From Paraconiothyrium sp. Pb-2020 (taxonomy: Eukaryota > Ascomycota > Dothideomycetes > Pleosporales > Didymosphaeriaceae), in the NCBI GenBank assembly GCA_022419385.1, contig JAJUBI010000006.1, positions 2,790,001 to 2,854,000 of the forward strand: DNA of 64,000 bases, in the 5' to 3' direction. This document shows, piece after piece, positions 23,247 through 35,912 of the stretch. Position 1 is the first letter of the stretch. Each line of letters opens with the position of its first letter. The translations under genes and the position numbers were made by a program. The notes below the pieces were generated by a model. It was given only the letters and a program-made list of their open reading frames with translations. It did not search any database and had not been told where the DNA came from.

Positions 23247-24506
23247 ATGAGCACCAAAGACAGAGATAGCAATGGCCTCAACGCATATGCAACACTGCTC
23301 ACACGGCCAAGCTATCTCGCCGGCGCGCTCCTCCTCGCGTACACACTCAACCTCTATTCCCCAAGCACGCCCCTTGTCATCCTTTACACCGCAGAGACTA
23401 TGTCCGAGCCCTCAGTAAACGCCCTCCGCGCCGAAGCCAAACACTCAAACACTATCCTCTACCCCGTAGAGCACCTCCGTCTGCCTACTTCAGATGACGA
23501 CGGTGACCACGGCATGGTCGCTGAGCGCTTCATCGACACCTGGACCAAACTCCGCGTCTTCGAAGTGCTCGAGCTAGCCGAGAAAAAGGTTGATCGTCTC
23601 TGTTTCCTCGACGCCGACATGATGATATTCAAGGATCCATCCCCGTATATCTTCCATACAGACAACGACACGTATCTGGCTGGTGGCGACGGAAAAAGGA
23701 TGTGCGCTACACACATCTGCGTGTGCAATCTCGACCACGACTCTTGGGCTCCGAAATCCTGGGTCCCAGAGAACTGTGCGCATACTCATGTTCAAGGGCC
23801 GGACGACGTGCCGGATGTGAAAAGCGAGCCGAGCACCATGGGCGAGATGAACACCGGAACGTTCGTGTTCCACCCATCTGCGGAACTACGCTCTTTCGTG
23901 CTTGGCAAGTTCGAAAGCACACCGCCGAAGGAGCTAAGGAAGTTGAAGTTCCCAGATCAGGATTTCTTGAACATTGTGTTTGAGGGGCGGTGGAAGAGTC
24001 TCAGTTGGCGCACCAACGCGCTCAAGACGTGGAGGTACTGGCATGAGAATATGTGGCGCGACGCCGAGGTCGCAGTGTTGCATTACATTGTTGACAAGCC
24101 GTGGGCCGCACGAGTTCAGACTTCATCTAACGGAAAAAAAGTTGCTGGGTACAAGGGCGACGACGGGGAGACGCATGGCTGGTGGTGGGACGCGTTCGGG
24201 AGGTGGACCGAGGAGAGGAGGAAGCAGGGCGAGAAAGACCTGCTGAAGACGACAGGGAAGTATGTGGCGAGTGAAGACGGAAAGGACAATGAGGAGATGC
24301 GGGCGGTCGGCGGTGGAGCGCAGGCATTTGCGAAGAAGTGGAAGGATGGGAAGTCTGTTGAGGATAGCAAGGAAGAGAGCAGTGGAGGAGTGAGCGGCAA
24401 CCCCCCTGACGGTAAAGAGGACTTTGGACAAGGGCCCCATGGGCCGATTCTGCGGAAGCCGATGCTCGGAGAGAGGGGTCATGGACGGGTCGTGCGTCCG
24501 AGGTGA
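23247..24506 (+). CDS. GT8-family glycosyltransferase (glycogenin/galactinol-synthase-like)
   Basis: Single exon, 419 residues, starting at ACCATGAGC. The N-terminus NAYATLLTRPSYLAGALLLAYTL and the metal-binding DxD in DRLCFLDADMMIFKDPSP are characteristic of family 8. EMNTGTFVFHPS and PDQDFLNIVFEGRW are the later sugar- and metal-binding blocks, and VLHYIVDKPW is the conserved His block. No signal or membrane segment is seen, so it is a soluble enzyme using a UDP-sugar. The C-terminal 100 residues are low-complexity and charged. Priming glucose on glycogenin-like proteins or making galactosyl-inositol are both possible; the sequence does not decide. Confidence 0.87.
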   Translation: MSTKDRDSNGLNAYATLLTRPSYLAGALLLAYTLNLYSPSTPLVILYTAETMSEPSVNALRAEAKHSNTILYPVEHLRLPTSDDDGDHGMVAERFIDTWTKLRVFEVLELAEKKVDRLCFLDADMMIFKDPSPYIFHTDNDTYLAGGDGKRMCATHICVCNLDHDSWAPKSWVPENCAHTHVQGPDDVPDVKSEPSTMGEMNTGTFVFHPSAELRSFVLGKFESTPPKELRKLKFPDQDFLNIVFEGRWKSLSWRTNALKTWRYWHENMWRDAEVAVLHYIVDKPWAARVQTSSNGKKVAGYKGDDGETHGWWWDAFGRWTEERRKQGEKDLLKTTGKYVASEDGKDNEEMRAVGGGAQAFAKKWKDGKSVEDSKEESSGGVSGNPPDGKEDFGQGPHGPILRKPMLGERGHGRVVRPR

Positions 24507-24622
24507 GCTTGCATCCATTGCATGGTTGCAAACACAAGCAGATCAGATTCACGAAAGTTCTACCCCTGTATTCCTCACGCATCCCACCTTTAGATCACAT
24601 AATGAGGAAACCCCAGCTACTC

Positions 24623-25931
24623 TTAGCAAAACACCTCGCCTTTAGAAAACATATCCCAGACCTTCTCTTCAAACACACCCTGATCAACAACACCACCAAA
24701 CCCATAGCACTTCACAAACTCCACCAATGCTGCTTGCAACTTCGCTAGTCGTGCACAGTCGAGAGTTGAATACTGAGGATGCCGCCGGATATAGTCCCAC
24801 GCTTGCACAGGCGTGACTTCGCCGTCGAGTGGGATGCTAGAAGAAAGCTCGAGGAGGCGTTCAACAGAAGAGGAATGGACCGTCCATGCTGGGTTTGAGG
24901 TTTGGTCGTGGGTGGTAGAGGAAGGGTAGTGATGGTGATGTTGGTGGTGAAGTAAAGTAGCACTAGCCATGAGTGCATGACCTGATGGAGCCTCGTTGTC
25001 GAAAGTGGATGGTATATGGCCGAGGCAGGGAGCTTCTAAACTGGAGAGGGGGTTAGTGTCGGAGTTCCCAGGGGGAAGGGAAAGAGGCATAGTACCTGAG
25101 GATGAAGTCCATGCCCATCGCTGTGGGGTTTTGCTGACTGACGAGAGTAGTAGTTGAGGTAGATAGTATGGTATCGAACGTTGTTGGTGTAAGTGCTTGA
25201 GTGGTAAGTGTACCACCACTTTGATCGCCTCTGCGTCGATCTTGATTCCTAACTTGTATGCGTTCATGCTGCTTTGGCGCCTTCGCTGATATGCTGAACT
25301 CAAAGAATTCATCCAAGCCCGATTCGGCCTCAATAGTCGTCTGTTCTGGCGATGGTAGTGGTTGTGTCGTCCTAGATGGGATTGGAATGCCGTTGTTCGC
25401 TAGCAAGGTCTTCATTGCATTGATTTCAGCATATAACGTTTTCGTTTCTCGCAAGAGCCTCCCTTCATTGGCGCGCAGCTGTACGACTTCCGTCTCGAGA
25501 GATTTGACATAAGCCTCTTTGCGTTCGCGATGAGTCCTAGTCCTATCCGTTAGGAGTGGTATCGATTTTCAAGAGAGGCTTGGACTATGGCGTGTAACTA
25601 ACAAGACTTTAAGGGGTTCACGGAAAGATGACGAGACAACAGGTAGAACTCTGTTGATGGGGAAAGATATAATGACATACTTCTGCGCACGGCGGACTTG
25701 CTCTCTACGCTTCTGGTAGGGATTTTGGGGCTCATTGGTGGCCAGTCGGTCTGAGACGATCAGGTCATTACTAATACGGTACATGGTCATCCTGCAAAAG
25801 ACCCTGCAGGGCGTGTAATGTTTGGAAATTCTGCCAAGGAGGCTTCCATAGTCAGAGGCCGGATTGGGCCTGCGTGGTAGTCCTCCTGCAAGAGTACGCT
25901 TGTGCGTCGGTACACTACGTGGTGCAGTCAT
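24623..25931 (-). CDS. Fungal bZIP transcription factor
   Basis: Minus-strand exons 25931-25681, 25536-25096 and 25040-24623 add up to 1,110 bases (369 residues) with phase kept at both joins. The basic region spans the first junction: NPYQKRREQVRRAQK-THRERKEAY, then a leucine-zipper-like VKSLETEVVQLRANEGRLLRE. This is the AP-1-like fungal bZIP signature. The C-terminal third has a His-run (LLHHQHHHHYP) and a conserved-looking YSTLDCARLAKLQAALVEF block. It should be a nuclear DNA-binding regulator. The N-terminal exon is the weak point: the frame stays open up to 26111, so the true start could be further upstream or in another exon. Confidence 0.82.
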
Positions 25932-26814
25932 GGGATTGTATGTTGTCGGGCAATAGAGGATGTCAATTTTGAGAGTACGCACCTGCTGGAGGCTCCTTCT
26001 GGCTTTTGAATGGCTTAAAGGTGAACTTAACCATGATTTGGCCTCGAAAGCGACTCGATACCTCAATGTTTGATCCTCCACTTTAGTGTACGAGATTCGG
26101 TGAATCTGCACCGGAAGTACAATGTTAGAGTGATCAAGCTACTTGATTCCGAAGAAAGTCGCTAGCACACTCGCGCCGGGCGTTTTGGACCTGAGGGGTT
26201 GTCGAACCCTGAGGCCAGCTGGAACACTGTGCGTTGCGGATGGCAGGGATTGTGGCTGATGAGGCGAACAATTACTGGAATCGTTAGGGCTGAGGGCGCC
26301 GGTTAATCTCATTCGCTCGGTGTCTGTGGAATGTCCGAGGAAATGATGATGATTAGCCCCAATCACAGCGGCTCGACTAGGGCTTACGGGGCACCGCCCC
26401 CAACTCCACTTAGGGAAAATGTTTCGGAATCAATCTCCTCTCTGGCATGCAAGTCTAATCCCTTCAACTTAGCACATGCAGCCATCGTGTGTCGACGTTG
26501 ATCTTCTTGGATACCTTAGGTAATTTGGGTCGGCGGCTGAGCTCAGATGGACTTCGTGTTGCGTAAGAACCACCGATATCCTGCTTTGCCTATCTCGGAA
26601 GCCGCGATCGAATAATCATGACTGAAGCGGAGCCGTACCAAGTACTAAGGGGATGCGACAAAGGTATTAGCAGGAGTATATAAGAATATCCAGCGCAAGC
26701 GTAAGAGCCCATCCACGGTCTACTACTTCGCTCTCTTGGAATCATCTTGACCGTTGTCAGTCCCGCAATCAGCTCGCCTCAAGAACGAACGACACTTGCT
26801 TCCACTACTACACC
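25932..26814. other. Intergenic, divergent promoter region
   Basis: About 880 bases between the bZIP gene (-) and the lactonase-like gene (+). It may contain a 5' exon of the bZIP gene and holds a TATA-like box at 26677. Confidence 0.4.
26677..26685 (+). promoter_or_regulatory. TATA box for the lactonase-like gene
   Basis: GTATATAAG, 138 bases before the ATG at 26815, is a strong TATA match and correctly oriented. Confidence 0.55.
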
Positions 26815-28092
26815 ATGACCGCACTTCCGACAAAACTCACTCTCCTGTTTGCTGTTCTAGCGACCTTGGGAGAGACAGCTCCGTGGGCTCCGAAAAACAC
26901 CCATTGGCATCAGAAAGCTTCCACCGGAAAAGCTGTCTACTTCATCACTAATGAAGCAGAGAACGCAGTGGTAGCACTGCCGATCAAAAGAGATGGAAGC
27001 CTTGCCGCTGGCAAGTCCACCAAGACTGGCGGTGCTGGAGCAGTCATGATCCAAGCATCTACGGGAAACCTTGAGCTTCCTGACGGTCTGTCCAGCCAAT
27101 CGTCACTCACACTCGTTGGCAGCGTAAGTGGAAGTACATGACACATGTTGCTAGTACTGACTTGATTTTAGAACATCTTCGCTGTTAATCCTGGTTCAAA
27201 CACAGTGTCTATGCTTGCCATCGATCCCGCCGATCCATCGTGCCTGACTGTAGTCGGCCAACCTGTCACCGTGCCCGGTGAATTCCCCAATACAGTTGCC
27301 GCCTCAGCGAAGAACAACCTTGTATGCGTTGCAACGACTGGAGCCGTAGCCGGGGTATCTTGCGCGTCATTCTCACACCGAGGCATAGGACCCATGGACA
27401 AGCTCCGTTCATTCGACATCGGGCAGTCCACACCGCCGAAAGGTCCTCTCAACACTGTCTCGCAAACTTTGTTCTCGGCCGACGAGACGAAGCTTCTCAC
27501 AATGGTGAAGGGTGATCCCATGGTCAACAAGACAGGCTACCTCTCTGTTTTCGAAGTCGAACGTACCTGGGGCCGCCAAGCGACTCTTGCTCAACAGGAT
27601 GTTCGCAGCTCTCCGAATGGGACGGCCGTATTGTTTGGCACAACTCGCATCCCTGGTAGCACCAACTCGCTCTTCGTTACTGACGCTTCTTTCGGCGCCG
27701 CGGTTATAAACGTTGACCGGAATGGCCAAGCTACCGCCCCGCACGAACAGAAGATTGACGGCCAAAAGGCCACCTGCTGGTCGACTATTTCACCCGCCAC
27801 AGGGTCCGCCTTTGTCACTGACGCCGCAGTTGACCGCATTGTAGAAATGGATGTGAGAACCGCCAGCATCATCAAAGAATATGACCTGTCCGCGAACCGC
27901 GACCCGGGACTGCTGGATCTAGCAAGCGCTGGCAATTTTGTGTATGCTTTGTCGCCTGGCAACGGGACGACAGACCCGGCTATCACAGTTTTGGATGTGT
28001 CGGGTGGTCAAGGCTCGGCAAAGCAAGCTCAGCGCTTCAGTCTATCTGGATTTGCAACTAGCTCCGCGCAAGGAATGGCGGTGTTTTTGTAA
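26815..28092 (+). CDS. Secreted lactonase-like beta-propeller protein
   Basis: Exons 26815-27123 and 27172-28092 make 1,230 bases (409 residues), with a 48-nt intron after a GGC AGC codon pair. A signal peptide covers residues 1-21 (LLFAVLATLGETA). The rest has repeated blade-like segments (AVYFITNEAENAVVALP, NIFAVNPGSNTVSMLAI, SLFVTDASFGAAVINV, GNFVYALSPGNG). It resembles the fungal proteins annotated as 3-carboxymuconate cyclase or 6-phosphogluconolactonase-like seven-bladed propellers. Being secreted, a role on intracellular 6-phosphogluconolactone is unlikely. Enzyme activity is not proven by the motifs I can see. Confidence 0.8.
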
Positions 28093-28768
28093 GTGGTGTA
28101 GCTTTCCGGGATCATTGTTCATGGAGAGCTATTCGGCGGAATATATCAAGCATTCTCAGGGATGGATACTGCTTTCCGTCATTCTTTGTACCTTTCCTTC
28201 AGCATTTGCATAGCAGGAGTACATGTACTTTTGCGCACCTTTTATATTTCTCGCCATCATAGATGATTGTCAAGATAGATTCGCATAATTGAAACCGAAA
28301 CGTGTTGCCGTTATGTCAACTCTGGATATCATCGCAGGAGTGTCTTCAATCTCTCCGCACCGTCGAACTCCCAAAAGATGCATTGATTTTTAGGCTTCGG
28401 ATGTATAACGGAACAAGGAACTCTGATCTTCCATCCAGGTCCAGAACTTTCTTTGTAAACGTCTCGTAGACTTCTATCGACAGTCATCAAGAATCTTACC
28501 TTATTGTTAACCTCCAACTTCAGAACTGCGACTATTCACATCTATGCCAGCGTAAGAGTTGATTTACAACACAACAAGCAAGGCGAAGGCTCGGTTGTCT
28601 CACTGTTCGACCGATGCAGGAAGAACTTCAGGTTCAAGATGGAAGGTGCTGCTGGTAGAAGTATGTGAATCTTTCATTACGATTCCTCAACCGATCTTTC
28701 ACTCTTGCTCCGAAGCTTCTTTGTGACCAACATGCACTGGAAAGTGACGTTCTGACTACCATAATTAC
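28093..28768. other. Intergenic between convergent genes
   Basis: About 680 bases between the 3' ends of the lactonase-like gene and the pectate lyase. No gene recognised. Confidence 0.4.
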
Positions 28769-30059
28769 CTACAAACTGAGCGTCGCCCCAGCTACTCCGA
28801 CAACAGCGGCTTTGACATTCGCGCTGCCCAAAAGGCTGTAAGAGTATGGTACACTCGTCAGTGTTCCGGTCGGCGCTTCGTTCGTTCCCTGACCCAGATC
28901 CACGTCCCGAACAACAGCATAGCCGTCCTTCGCGATAATATCATCGTTCGTGCCCTCGAATACCTGCCCAAATGTCTTAGTATGATGCGGACCGAGGGAT
29001 CACATGATCGATCTCACCGAGGACTCAATCAGGAGTTGTGCGCCGGCACGCGTTCGAACTCCATCGTCCAAATCCTGCCAGAAGTTGTTGAAAAGGTGTC
29101 CTGTTCCGATTCTGAACATGGGCCCGCGGCTGTAAAGATTGTAAAAGTGGTTGTTGGCGTAGGTGACATGCCTGCGTTGGGAAGAATATCATTAGTAATT
29201 GCTGAAAAGTAGGATGTAGCGAAGACATACAGATGTCCGGTGTCTTCTGCTTGGTTGTTGTCGCTGTGACCCACGAGCGAGCCTTTCCAGTGATCATGCA
29301 AGTAAGAGTTCGAAATGGTCACATAGTCCTACAGGAGGCCTCGTTAGACTTGCCTCCCTTAGTGTTCAAGAGCAGGACGGTACGTACAGACGCTCTAGTG
29401 ACATCCACCAGCCCATCATAGTAATCTTTGTCATGATCGCGATCGTTACTTAAATCAACGTGATCGACCCAAACATTTGTGGAGTATTTGACTGTGATCG
29501 CATCTTCATATGTTGAAAGGACTTTAGAGTGTATCGTGTTCCTAATGATCACGTTCGAAGAGTGATTGACAAAGAGACCGATGCCGACAAGATGGCCGCT
29601 GTTACGACCAATGATGGATTTGTTAGAGCCGACGAGGACTTTGGCGGCGCCACTGATGGTTCCGGAGACAACCACGATTCGAGGTGTGCTGTCGGCAACG
29701 GCGCTTGTGAGTGCAGCAAGCGAGGTGACCGTCACTGTTTCGCCGCCCTTACCACCTGAAGTACTATTGATTATAGTCAGAATTGTACATTACTACGTGG
29801 AGCCATGAAGAAGAAAAAGTTGCGAGACTGCTCGGCTTGCAACAGCATATGAGTCACGAAGAGCTTCTAGACTCAGGAAGCATAACAAGAAGCAGAACGT
29901 AGATAGGCCGTAGCCATTCGAGAATTGCTAGAGCACGGAACCGACTCACCCAGAGCCGAGTGTACAATATCCCACAGTGCAGACATCGGTTATCGAAGCA
30001 GCAGTAACCGCACCACAAGTGGCGGCGAGGAGAAAAAATAGCCGTTTCAGAGGAAACAT
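28769..30059 (-). CDS. Pectate lyase, polysaccharide lyase family 1, secreted
   Basis: Minus-strand exons 30059-29950, 29763-29388, 29328-29231, 29171-29018 and 28963-28769 add to 933 bases (310 residues). Introns of 186, 59, 59 and 54 nt all start GT and end AG. The signal peptide is FFLLAATCGAVTAA. Family-1 motifs are plain: VWVDHVDLSNDRDHDKDYYDG (the Asp cluster that holds Ca2+), the TISNSYLHDHWKGSLVGHSD block, and the YSRGPMFRIGTGHLFNN stretch that carries the catalytic Arg. It cleaves de-esterified homogalacturonan by beta-elimination outside the cell. The C-terminus DVDLGQGTNEAPTGTLTSVP is typical of the family. All key residues are kept, so it should be active. Confidence 0.93.
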
Positions 30060-30117
30060 CGCTACTCTAGAACGCGTTGTAATTTTGGGTAGCACCCAAC
30101 ATTCATACCGGTGCGGC

Positions 30118-30126
30118 TACTTATAG
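30118..30126 (-). promoter_or_regulatory. TATA-like box for the pectate lyase
   Basis: Read on the minus strand, CTATAAGTA lies about 60 bases before the ATG at 30059, in core-promoter position. Confidence 0.5.
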
Positions 30127-31034
30127 GCACCCTTAGTGTCGTCTACCCTTCGGACTTTAGAGCCGTAATCCGCGACCCAGGTATCCCTATATTGGAATAT
30201 GTACAGAGCCTTAGTTGACGCGATTCGCACCCCTAGTTCCTCCTTCCTCATTGGCGGATAATTGTGGCTTGTGATATATACAACTCCTGCTACAGCTCAA
30301 AAGTGTGGGAAGCAACGGAAAGAATGTCCCATCACTCGGAACCTTGCTATATTTGCTGCGCTTCCACGACGCGTTGCTGACGAAGGACGTCAAGTAACAG
30401 GTGGTGAATAAAACGTCACGTGACCCATGTGGCCTTCATTATCATGAGTTTACAACTGCTAACGTAGTATGAAAACTACTCTTGCTGCTAAGTAAGATAC
30501 TTTTGCTCCGGATCTATCATCCAACTCGCTTCACGATATCACTTGCGTTGTGTGATGATTCGAATGCGGGCTCGAGCATTACTTGACCTCCTTCTTTGAA
30601 TGTACAACGTAGTAGCAGTAAATACGAACAAACATCCTCTTGTATACAGAGCAGTTACAGCTTTCGCGTATCTTCCCAGACGTGTCGTCCAGGCGGAGAG
30701 TGAGATCAGTTCGCATGCTTATGAACACATTCATTAATGGGCGAGTAGGAGTTTACACTTCCTAGTGGTTATGGACGTGTAAATTCCGCACCTCTTGAGT
30801 GGATAATTCGGTGCTAGGCTTAGGGTGATTATGATTCTTCCTTTGGCCGGTCGTTCCTCCTAGAATTGTAGAGTGCCACCAACGGCCTTCATATGGGAAT
30901 GAGCGGGGCGGGAAGGAACCTCGGTCTGAGCCTGCCCTGAGGTGAAACGGCAACAGCGAATGAGGTAAGAATGAAGTCATGCCAGTGTACCAGGTATTCA
31001 CTATCCAAATGGCATGAATTCAGCTTAGTAGCAT
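30127..31034. other. Intergenic
   Basis: About 900 bases of upstream sequence for the pectate lyase and downstream sequence for the membrane-protein gene. No coding frame stands out. Confidence 0.4.
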
Positions 31035-32250
31035 TTATGTGCTCCATTCTACAATCCGACCTCGCGGATTAGGCGCATATTCCACCGTCACGGTATTTGT
31101 TTGCAGAATACCACCGTGTTCATTCGATATTACAGTCCCAAGCTCTTCTGCTCCTGGAATGCTTGAGATGCTCGTCCCGGCCGATTTCTGTTGGACGATT
31201 TCCAGCGGGACAGAAGAACTCCCGTTAGTGGTGACGCCATCGGTCGCACCCGTTCCGTCTGTGCGGTGATATCGATCGTGGAGCGAAGTGATTGTGTTCT
31301 TGAAGAAAACGCGGAGCACGGGTATGCATGCCCCGATGACGGCTGTAGCTGTTTCGACGGCCGTCCATATCGTAACGTCCTTTCCAGAATCTGTGTGGAT
31401 CAATTAGCAATGTTTCGCTTCCCTTGTTCTTGGTGAGTACGCTTACAGAAGAAGTCTATATCTGTGAGGTCTTGGAGGTATACGCCCTTGACTATGGCGC
31501 AGACTCCTGCAAGTAGACCCATGCTCATTGCGATGCCCACACCGATCTTTTCTTTTGTCTGTAGCTGTAGCCCCCACAAGAGTTTCCACGGTATCAGAGC
31601 GAGCGCGAAGTCCACGACGGCGCAGAGCGCAGCATTGAAATAGCCGTAGTCCCTAGTCACTGAACCGGGCCAGCAAGATCCTTGGAGGAATGGGTTCCAT
31701 AATCTTGCGGTGGGTCGACATGACACCCAAGAGAGAAACGCTGAAGGTAACATGACGACGAAAAGTAGGACGATGCACACCCAAACGAAGGCCTTGAGCT
31801 TGCCTTTGGTGAGTCGAAGTAGTGTGACGCCGAAGGAGATCTTGGATAGAGTAGCTGCAAAGCAGGATACAGTAGCCCCTATGTAGATGTTCCGAGTGAG
31901 GGCAAACACATCTTCGATATCGACTGTCCAGACATGCCTTCCTAAGCCGAGCTCCCGGCCGGCTTGAGTTATTGCAGACTCGACAGCGAGGAGGAGCTGG
32001 TGGAGGTCAGCATCAGCCCCGCTATTCAGTACCTAGTCGAGACGAAGGGGAAGTGGGTTTTACGTACCCAGGCCAAAGATATAATGTAATCGTCGAACCA
32101 GAGTCTTTGATGTCGACTGATTTTCGCGTAGAGTCTCAGTCCTAGGAATCCACCCGACAAGGCGCATAGCATCCACGTTACACCCAGAACCACAGGCCCA
32201 GTATCTCCAGTACAATCCAGTCTACTGCAATCCGGTTTACTACTGTCCAT
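31035..32250 (-). CDS. Rhodopsin-domain integral membrane protein (seven-helix, fungal type)
   Basis: Minus-strand exons 32250-32068, 31996-31447 and 31390-31035 total 1,089 bases (362 residues). Hydrophobic helices are visible in order: VVLGVTWMLCALSGGFLGL; the next (WFDDYIISLAW) spans the first splice join; then NIYIGATVSCFAATLSKI, VWVCIVLLFVVMLPSAFL, YFNAALCAVVDFALALI, IAMSMGLLAGVCAIVKGV and TAVETATAVIGACIPVL. The WFDDYxxxLAW, SFGVTLLRLT, SCRPTARLWNP..GSCW and VEYxxxxxIWTAVE marks match the fungal rhodopsin-domain family, which resembles G-protein-coupled receptors such as Pth11 without the CFEM domain. A short Ser-rich cytosolic tail follows the last helix. A receptor role is inference. 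Confidence 0.85.
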
Positions 32251-33704
32251 CGTGTGTCCTATAGCGTCTCTTATTTCCGCTTAGAGCGAATGCTGTTTCG
32301 ATTTTCGTGAGCGTGCTGCACAACGCCCTCAGGCCAGCATACGTGCACGGTCGACGTGCACAAACCAGAGACAATACATGGGAGAAGGGGGAAAGGAATA
32401 CGTCTGCGAGAACGGGATGCGCAGCAGGGTAATAGGGCACGACCTCACGCGCCACCATGTACACGTGTGGCCATGGCCGCACCACTTGCACAAGTGCTTT
32501 GATGGTGCCGGGACGTCCCTTGTGCTACGCTCTACTTGTGTGAAGCTCCGCCTGAGCCACCAACAGTTCGCAGCGGCATCCCCGCTCCCACATGTTTCAT
32601 AGGCACGCGGAACCATGTCCCCGTACCCGAAAAGTGGATTCGCAGAGAAGATCGAAGAGCGCATGGCAATGGTAGGCAGCGAAGCACCGAAGGGCAATGC
32701 GTGATGGTCAACGTAGCGGCGCGTGTTCTGCATCTGGTAAGTACCGTCGTCTGTTCCCGGAGCTTGGGCCCTTAGATAGGAGGGTGGTGATGGCGCATAC
32801 AATGCAGGTGCAGGGATGTACCCCGAGAAGAGCCATAGACGTGCCTGACTCGCCAGTCGCCGGTCCGTCACTTGCTGAAAATGCGAGCATCGCTTGGCTG
32901 GCTTTTCTTCGCTGTAATTACTTTGTAGAGCAGGAGACATGAAGGCTGACCGAGCTTACGGTCCACAGGCCTGACCATCGCCACAAGAAATGCAAATCGT
33001 GCCCTCTGCCGACCTTGGGCCGCAATAGAAGGTTCTCATGAGACGTTGGGTTAACTCACAGCTTAAAAGGATTGTTCATACGTGTGTAGACCCACAGATG
33101 CGCTCCCTTATGTGCTGCCTGAGTGCAGAGGCTGCTCCATTAGCACGACAATACGCACACACGCACTCATCTTCTCCAGGCTAGTGACTTCATGCGCGGT
33201 ATCGTCAGCGTAGCGGCTTCATAACTCCCAACTAAAGCAGTCACCGTTGTTGACGGAACTCTTTTGGGGAAGCAAAGCGAGAGAACGTGAGGACCAACGC
33301 ACAAAAAAGCACCGCCATCGCGCACTAACCATGGTGCTACCCGAAGTCCAGGAATCGTTCGCTAATCGAAAATCCATCGCAGCGAGTAAGGTTTTCGATC
33401 GGGCCGATAGGGCCCATCTCCGAGGCGTGGCAGCAACATCCACGACCATGGGTCCACGAGACGCCTGCTGGCCATGACAGGGACGCATACCTGGGCCTTG
33501 GGTCAGGTTGATCAACCATGATTTAGATTTAATCACTCCACAGTGGACCGTTGCGCTTAAACTTCAGCTCGGGTGAGTGCCTGAATCATTGGACTGCTCG
33601 GACCGGTTCATCCTCGTCAGCCTTGCAGGAGGACACGCGTTGGACAAGTGTCGCAAATATACATTATTTGCCAATCTCGTTCAAAAACATCTGACGCTAG
33701 TAAT
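32251..33704. other. Intergenic, 1.45 kb
   Basis: No supportable gene. Open frames here, the longest of 203 codons (32329-32940, minus), have random composition. A GCCGGTC/GACC-rich patch lies near 32860. Confidence 0.4.
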
Positions 33705-35841
33705 CTACTTGACTTCCAACCTTAACGCATCGTATTGCACATATACGCTGCGCGGGAGCAGCGCTGACTCGTAGTCTGTTGCATTGTATGGCAGACTCAA
33801 GACAAACTCGTTCTTCGCCCTGGTAGACAAGTACTCCGTTGGAAACGTGTACTTGTGACCTAACGTATAGCAGGTGATTGCACTGCGAGTCGCACAAGAA
33901 GACGATTGATTATACCTAGAAATGTATCAGCATCAAGTAGCTACCAGTACATGGTACCATGAGCACTTACGGGATGATCCAGGGTTCAAGTTCATGCCCG
34001 TTCACAACAACGGTAAGGGGAAGGTCATTCCAAGGCTGCGTGACATTGAAGACATCAGTATTTCCGGCTGCCGTCTTTGCTCCCGCCAATTGGACTGTAA
34101 ATGTCGCAGCTTTCTTCTTATCAAGATCATGCTCCCTGAGGTCGAATGTTATCGTCCAATTGTTGATCTCGCCGTGTCCCGCGACTTGAGTCGGCCGTTT
34201 CCAGTTGGCATAACCACCGAAGACAGACCAATGAATGTAGTTGAGGTCCTTTGCTGGGTCACTCTTCCCTACATGATAGTTCACACCGTTTGGAAAGTCC
34301 TCGAGATAGTCGTATGCACCCCAGTATATGCGATATTCCTCAGGGGTTTGCGGTGTATCGAGCCTTTGTGCCGCATGTCTCCACTCTCCACCAGCCTTGT
34401 CTGGGGTTCCGATGCGCCAAAGCTCGGTGCCAGCGGATTCAGCCTTCCACTTCAAGTGTCCACTATTAGTCGACTTTCCAGCTCGAACGACTACCCCATC
34501 TTTTATAAAATCGCCGAAAATGCCATCGGCATAGATTGTCGCTCTGTACTTGCCCGCTTTGATGCGATCGATCTGCACTTTGCCATCGCTCTCAACATCT
34601 GCCCAGTATTGATAAGCTGATGTGTCCAGAACATTATCTTGGAAGTCGACGCCATCTTGAGCCAAAACAGCAATTGCGTTTTTAGCACCCTTCGGTAAGT
34701 CGATCTTGGCTTTCCATGAGCCACGCTTTGAGCTCGGCACATAATTCGGAACGTGTTCCGCAATCGAATCGTAGAACTCCGCGTTCCAGGATGGTGTGGC
34801 GTACTTCACAGCCTCATTTCTCAAGTCTCTCCACGAGGCACCTGCAGGGCCTTTGTTAAAGTGGTAGTATTGGGGACCGAATGTACGATCAAAGCCATCA
34901 GTGATATTGGGTGTGCCATCGCCATGGTGGTTTGAAACCATGTAATTGTAGATGATTCCATCAACAACCAAGTCTGAATGTGTCGGACCACCATAATAGG
35001 TGTCTTTAGTGTTCATCACTAACCAAGCACCGAAGGTTGAATTGTCCTTGCTGTTCGTTCCGTCGCCAAAGAGACCATGAACCTGTTGGTCGCGCCAAGT
35101 TGTCGAAAAGGTGTACTTGGTGAAGTAGTCCGCGAACTCTTCGACATACGGGTCATTGGTGCGGTTGCCGATGTACCAGGTGGCGTCTTGAACGGTCGTC
35201 GCATTTGCAGTGCTGCCCGAGGCCGGATTTGGCACCGGCATTTTGCTAGCAAGGTTATCGTCGGTGATCAGGTCGGTCCACAACTCTGTGCTTGGCCTGA
35301 AGAGCGTCCTGAACTCCTGCAAGTTACGTAAGAAGGGAGTTGTTGAGTTGTGATATGCGATGCGACTGAAAGTGTGCAGCCCAGTCTCTCCATCCCGCAG
35401 AAACCAATACTGTTGCAAAACTTGGCCCGTAGGAGGGTACGTTTCACTCATCATGACACCGCCATAGGCGACATGTTGGGAGTCCACGCCATTGAACAGC
35501 TTGTAGGTTGGCGCGATAGTACCGGGGGTGTAGGAACCAGAGCCTGTGCTTGAAGGACCGCTGGCAGGGATGCAATAACAGTCCAGATATGGGCCGACCC
35601 CATATCTGCCGTCGCCAGAAGAGCCACCCGGGGAGTATGGAATGTAAGCTGCCGATCCAAGCAGATCTTGCCCATCAAGCACCAGAAGGTCAACCCGTCC
35701 GATGGATTTATTGACCGAGACAAAGAGGTGGTCGTTCTCTAGTTGGAGATATCCGGACGTCTCGTTGGCGGTCAGGCGTGCTGAGGCAGGGCCAATGCAT
35801 GCGAGCAGGAGCGCTACACGCACGGTGTTCATACGCATCAT
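33705..35841 (-). CDS. Rhamnogalacturonan lyase, polysaccharide lyase family 4, secreted
   Basis: Two minus-strand exons, 35841-33971 and 33915-33705, make 2,082 bases (693 residues) once the 55-nt intron is removed. Without splicing the frame ends at 33967 with IIP and loses the last 69 residues. A signal peptide (VALLLACIGPASA) begins the protein. The first 400 residues form the catalytic beta-sandwich (GVGPYLDCYCIP, YYGGPTHSDL, VSNHHGDGTPN, YYHFNKGP). Then follow an FnIII-like part (SSKRGSWKAKIDLPKGAKNAIAVL) and a carbohydrate-binding domain ending in the small exon (SLPYNATDYESALLPRS..LRLEVK). It cleaves the backbone of rhamnogalacturonan I. Like PL1 and GH43 nearby, it is an extracellular pectin enzyme. 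Confidence 0.92.
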
Positions 35842-35912
35842 AAGATCAGAATGGCGAAATTAGTGCGTGCTGCGCGATACACGACAGTGTTGTACATGGA
35901 GGCTTGCATGAC

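Noticed and set aside
32329..32940. 203-codon minus frame
   Set aside because: Trp/Cys/His-rich, random-looking composition with no domain; treated as noncoding.
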